Part shown: positions 33,083-35,413 of the stretch, piece by piece
How the letters are laid out: each line of letters starts with the position of its first letter
Position numbering within the stretch: position 1 is the first letter of the stretch
Source of the DNA: Ignavibacteria bacterium
Lineage (GTDB): Bacteria > Bacteroidota > Ignavibacteria > Ignavibacteriales > Ignavibacteriaceae
Assembly: GCA_021286645.1 (NCBI GenBank)
Contig: JAJTBZ010000107.1
Location: forward strand, 1-35,413
DNA length: 35,413 nucleotides
Direction of reading: 5' to 3'
Position numbers and translations under genes: made by a program
The notes under the pieces: model-generated
What the model saw: the letters and a program-made list of their open reading frames with translations, nothing else
Databases searched by the model: none
What the model was told of the DNA's origin: nothing

Positions 33083-33709
33083 TCAGAAAGATACGCTGGT
33101 TAAAATTGCAAAGGAGCTATTTGTGAGTGCATTATCTGAACTAAATTGTATCAGACCCAGCTCATACCGAAGTTGAACTGCTAAATTATTATTTGGACTC
33201 AAAGCAAAAATTGCTCCCGCTCCAGCTAAAATTCCCGAATCAAAACTACTAATATTGCTAATATCCCCTGTACTGGTTTGACCATTATATTTGATACTTC
33301 CTTTTGAACTTAATAGATAAGAAAGATATCCACCGAACTGAACAAAGGGTCTGGCCGAGCCATTCGTAGTGAAAATGTAACGAAAATAAACAGGAATTTC
33401 AAGGTAATCAAAATCGAAAGTAAGCTCTAAATGGTTTTCAGTTGCACTGGCGCCTTTTCTATAATACAATGCGCCACCATTGAAGGTTAAACCATCTCGA
33501 TAATTTTCGACGACACATCCGACAACAAAATCTGTTTTTGAAGAAAATTGGTCTGAATGTTCGCCAGTAAATGTCGGGAATGCGACTCCTGCTGTCAGAC
33601 CAAAATGAATATCACTTTTTCGATCTGATTTATACGTTTTATATGATTGAGAATAAGAAATGAATGAAATAATTAAAGCTAACGCAAAGAATTGAAGGAT
33701 TTTTTTCAT
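33083..33709 (-). CDS. outer-membrane beta-barrel protein (PorT-like)
   Basis: 208 residues. A signal peptide (about 1-20, cleavage near SYS|QS) is followed by an eight-strand-like barrel: 'IHFGLTAGVAFPTFTGE', 'GLTFNGGALYYRKGA', 'FDFDYLEIPVYFRYIF', 'ARPFVQFGGYLSYLLSS', 'SGILAGAGAIFAL', 'LAVQLRYELGLI', ending 'FAILTSVSF' with terminal Phe, as required for Bam recognition. The 'YLEIPVYFRY' and 'PFVQFGGYLS' segments are characteristic of the PF13568/OMP_b-brl_2 family of Bacteroidota. It is a paralogue of the next gene upstream, with similarity along the whole length. A strong terminator separates the two, so its own promoter would have to lie in the 55 bases before ATG 33709; I could not identify it. 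Confidence 0.85.
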   Translation of the reverse strand: MKKILQFFALALIISFISYSQSYKTYKSDRKSDIHFGLTAGVAFPTFTGEHSDQFSSKTDFVVGCVVENYRDGLTFNGGALYYRKGASATENHLELTFDFDYLEIPVYFRYIFTTNGSARPFVQFGGYLSYLLSSKGSIKYNGQTSTGDISNISSFDSGILAGAGAIFALSPNNNLAVQLRYELGLIQFSSDNALTNSSFAILTSVSF

Positions 33710-33756
33710 TTTGGGCCACCATTATTGAAAAAATTATTTACTATCTATAAAATTAA

Positions 33757-33787
33757 GAAAAAATGGCCGGCTTATGTACAGCCGGCC
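33757..33787 (-). terminator. strong terminator between the two barrel-protein genes
   Basis: On the minus strand GGCCGGCT (33787-33780) pairs with AGCCGGCC (33772-33765), eight mostly G-C pairs around a 7-base loop, followed by ATTTTTTC. It starts seven bases past the stop of the upstream barrel gene. Confidence 0.85.
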
Positions 33788-33793
33788 TCAAAA

Positions 33794-34423
33794 TCAGAAT
33801 GATATACTCGAAAGAATTGAAATCGCGTTATGTTTGTTTTGAATATCAGTATCAACATCCCAGAATCCTTGCTCCCAACGAACTTGAAGAGTTAGGAAAT
33901 TGGTTTTGGAAAGTTCCATTAATCCTCCAAATCCAAAGAGTACCCCAGCATCATATGCATCATGCGACAAAATATCTTGAGTATCTTCACCACTAATACT
34001 CTGTGTCCCGGAAATTGTAAGAGACATATAAGATCCCAGAGTTACAAATGGTTTAATTGGTCCATTAAAGGGAAATATATACCGCAAGTAAACCGGGACT
34101 TCAATAACATCAAAATTCATAGTTGCATCAGTTGATACACCATTGAAAGAATATTTTGCGATCGCACCTTTTCTGAAATAGAGCAAACCAAAATTTATGC
34201 CCAATGGATCTTTGTAGTTCTCGAGAGTAACTCCAAGAACAAAATCTGTCTTTCTGCTAAACACATCGCTCTCATCACCGGTAAATGTTGCAAAATTTAC
34301 CCCGGCTGTAACCCCAAATCGCAGTGAACCGAAAGTACCCGCTTCCTGCTTTTTATAGGCTTGGCAATATACAACTACAGATAAGCTAACAATAGTTAGA
34401 ACAATTATAGAAATTTTACGCAT
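33794..34423 (-). CDS. outer-membrane beta-barrel protein (PorT-like), paralogue
   Basis: 209 residues. Signal peptide about 1-21 (cleavage near VYCQ|AY; a Cys is present but no clear lipobox), then barrel strands 'LRFGVTAGVNFATFTGDESD', 'LGINFGLLYFRKGA', 'FDVIEVPVYLRYIFP', 'IKPFVTLGSYMSLTIS', 'YDAGVLFGFGGLMEL', 'LTLQVRWEQGFWDV' and the terminal 'ISILSSISF'. It aligns end to end with the neighbouring barrel protein (for example TAGVNFATFTGD/TAGVAFPTFTGE and FSRKTDFVLG/FSSKTDFVVG), so the pair arose by tandem duplication. ATG 34423 has AGGTG as ribosome site. It follows the anti-sigma gene by 127 bases. Function is unknown; such barrels often carry no defined substrate. Confidence 0.85.
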   Translation of the reverse strand: MRKISIIVLTIVSLSVVVYCQAYKKQEAGTFGSLRFGVTAGVNFATFTGDESDVFSRKTDFVLGVTLENYKDPLGINFGLLYFRKGAIAKYSFNGVSTDATMNFDVIEVPVYLRYIFPFNGPIKPFVTLGSYMSLTISGTQSISGEDTQDILSHDAYDAGVLFGFGGLMELSKTNFLTLQVRWEQGFWDVDTDIQNKHNAISILSSISF

Positions 34424-34550
34424 AACACACCTATTATTAAGGAAAATGATGCGTAATATAAAGAAAGAAATGTCAATAGAAAAATTTTTACCCCATTATT
34501 TGCCGGAATTGTTGCGCGAGTAGTATTAATACATCATTCAGGAGGTTTTA

Positions 34551-35081
34551 CTATGATACTCTTTTTTGCTTAGAGAATGTATCATATATATAATATATGA
34601 TTATTCCTGTCACAATTATCCCAAGATAGATTGTAAGTGTCCCATTTCTCAAAGAAAATGCAGGCAGCTTAAATCCATAAAGTATTGAATTCACCTTACT
34701 ATAAAAATTCGTTAGGCCGTTAAGCCTGCTGGCTATAATAATCTTTGGTAATTGTATATTTTTTATTGCAAGCATAATACACAGGCCGGTTATGGTAAAG
34801 AAAATAGCCATTATGCTTAAATAAAACTTTTTACATTGTTCCCATATCTTATTGTTTTCCATGATTAATGTCATTATCCGTGAGGCCAATTGTTCAGAAG
34901 GAGAATAGGAAACCAAATGCGTAAGTTCTCTGTCAATATGCTTTTCTACCCGCAAGATTACTTCAACCCGAGTTTTGCACTCGGGACAAAATTCTATGTG
35001 CTCCTGCACATTTTTATTTTCATCGTTAGGTAAAGAACCTGCGATGAAATTATCGATTATATTATTATCCGGATGATTCAT
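34551..35081 (-). CDS. zinc-finger anti-sigma factor
   Basis: 176 residues. The N-terminal ZAS-type motif is visible as His28-x3-Cys32-x2-Cys35 in 'QEHIEFCPECKTR'. This domain normally clasps the ECF sigma factor and holds it inactive at the membrane. Two hydrophobic helices follow (about 88-108 and 148-168), so the C-terminal part between them is periplasmic and about 40 residues long, small for a sensor domain. ATG 35081 overlaps the sigma stop by 4 bases (ATGA), the classical sigma/anti-sigma arrangement. Release of sigma by regulated proteolysis is the known mechanism of the class; nothing here identifies the signal. Confidence 0.85.
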   Translation of the reverse strand: MNHPDNNIIDNFIAGSLPNDENKNVQEHIEFCPECKTRVEVILRVEKHIDRELTHLVSYSPSEQLASRIMTLIMENNKIWEQCKKFYLSIMAIFFTITGLCIMLAIKNIQLPKIIIASRLNGLTNFYSKVNSILYGFKLPAFSLRNGTLTIYLGIIVTGIIIYYIYDTFSKQKRVS

Positions 35082-35413
35082 ATAATATCTTCCTGTAATT
35101 TTTTTTCTATTATCAGATCCCTTAATGCTTTTCTTGACCTGTATAATAGTACTTTTACATTATTTACTTCAATTTGCATAATCTCGGCAATTTCTTCGCA
35201 TGACAAATGCTCAAAATAGAACATATTGAGTACTGCCGAGTAGGTTGGCCGTAATGAAAATATCAGTCGTTCAATTATACGTGAGTTTTCCTCGCTACAG
35301 AGTGTATCAGTAATTGAATTCTCAGCTATTTCATCTTCATATAGATCAGTTAACTGCGATGTGGACTTATTTGATTGAATTTTATTAAGAGATAAGTTAT
35401 ACACAATTCGATA
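35078..35413 (-). CDS. ECF RNA polymerase sigma factor, C-terminal part (cut by window edge)
   Basis: The frame runs open to the last base. An in-frame GTG at 35404 is not a real start: the codons before it read 'YRI', giving 'YRIVYNLSLNKIQ', which matches the end of sigma region 2 where ECF factors usually read WLYRIAYN. What is visible is the end of region 2, an acidic linker, and region 4 with its helix-turn-helix 'LRPTYSAVLNMFYFEHLSCEEIAEIMQIEVNNVKVLLYRSRKALRDLI', which contacts the -35 element. The stop overlaps the anti-sigma start. The target promoter motif cannot be derived here; the two barrel genes downstream are candidate members of the regulon. Confidence 0.85.
   Translation of the reverse strand, partial: YRIVYNLSLNKIQSNKSTSQLTDLYEDEIAENSITDTLCSEENSRIIERLIFSLRPTYSAVLNMFYFEHLSCEEIAEIMQIEVNNVKVLLYRSRKALRDLIIEKKLQEDII

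Noticed and set aside
34540-34573. Tiny frame MILFFA on the plus strand with a perfect AGGAGG seven bases before its ATG
   Set aside because: Six codons overlapping the 3' end of the anti-sigma gene in antisense. No gene follows that it could lead, so chance is the simplest reading.
35402-35404. GTG as the start of the sigma-factor gene
   Set aside because: The codons before it continue an in-frame sigma region 2 sequence to the window edge, so the gene is truncated by the window.
1-35413. CRISPR array, tRNA/rRNA genes, insertion sequences, phage or integrase genes, defence systems
   Set aside because: No spaced repeats, cloverleaf, terminal inverted repeats, transposase or recombinase motifs were seen. 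All long frames are accounted for by the listed genes.

Overview
The window is a gene-dense stretch (roughly 38-40 % GC by eye) of what looks like an ordinary, non-mobile chromosome from a Gram-negative bacterium of the Bacteroidota/Chlorobiota (FCB) group. The outer-membrane side is shown by the tail of a TonB-dependent receptor and several small beta-barrel proteins. The group is suggested by four promoters of the form TTTG/ATTG-N19-20-TAnnTTTG, the Bacteroidota consensus, and by the gene repertoire: LytTR two-component system, PorT-type barrels, B12-dependent ribonucleotide reductase, PdxJ. An Ignavibacteria- or Kapabacteria-like lineage would fit, but this cannot be settled from sequence reading alone. 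I see no tRNA, rRNA, IS element, phage gene or CRISPR array, and no gene-free stretch above 300 bases.

Layout. 1-3060 (+): the end of a TonB receptor gene, thiamine pyrophosphokinase, an SSS-family sodium symporter and a secreted BPL-N amidotransferase-like protein; the first three look like a thiamine-salvage operon. 3073-5946 (-): a large PDZ/membrane/GAF/PP2C (SpoIIE-type) phosphatase. 6149-7482 (+): a small tyrosine-rich membrane protein, then a lipid kinase whose start codon and Shine-Dalgarno lie inside a terminator-like hairpin. 7526-12130 (-): orphan histidine kinase, glutaryl-CoA-dehydrogenase-like enzyme, Xaa-Pro aminopeptidase and glycosyltransferase, tightly spaced. 12298-15652 (+): YjbR-like protein, aminotransferase, endonuclease III, PdxJ, MscL. 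15679-19266 (-): class II ribonucleotide reductase. 19461-21983 (+): LiaF-like membrane protein with a LytS-type kinase and a LytTR regulator, preceded by a direct repeat of the spacing LytTR proteins use. 21984-25082 (-): MFS transporter, barrel protein, M29-like aminopeptidase. 25222-29118 (-): OPT oligopeptide transporter, PqqD-domain protein, PepD dipeptidase. 29305-29996 (-): ribosomal protein L28 and a divergent GroES-like protein. 30095-33039 (+): methyltransferase, second glycosyltransferase, aldose 1-epimerase-like protein. 33083-35413 (-): truncated ECF sigma factor, its zinc-finger anti-sigma factor and two paralogous barrel proteins.

How the genes work together. Most units are housekeeping or nutrient related: vitamin B1 import and activation, vitamin B6 synthesis next to a PLP enzyme, peptide import and hydrolysis, cobalamin-dependent dNTP synthesis, and envelope sensing (LytTR system, ECF sigma/anti-sigma, PP2C phosphatase, orphan kinase). 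No large novel defence or biosynthetic system is visible. The observations most worth following are the hairpin that buries the ribosome-binding site of the lipid kinase (6533-6582), the LytTR-like direct repeat fused to a canonical promoter (19372-19437), the PqqD-OPT-PepD peptide operon with no RiPP enzyme nearby, and the thiamine operon using an SSS permease.
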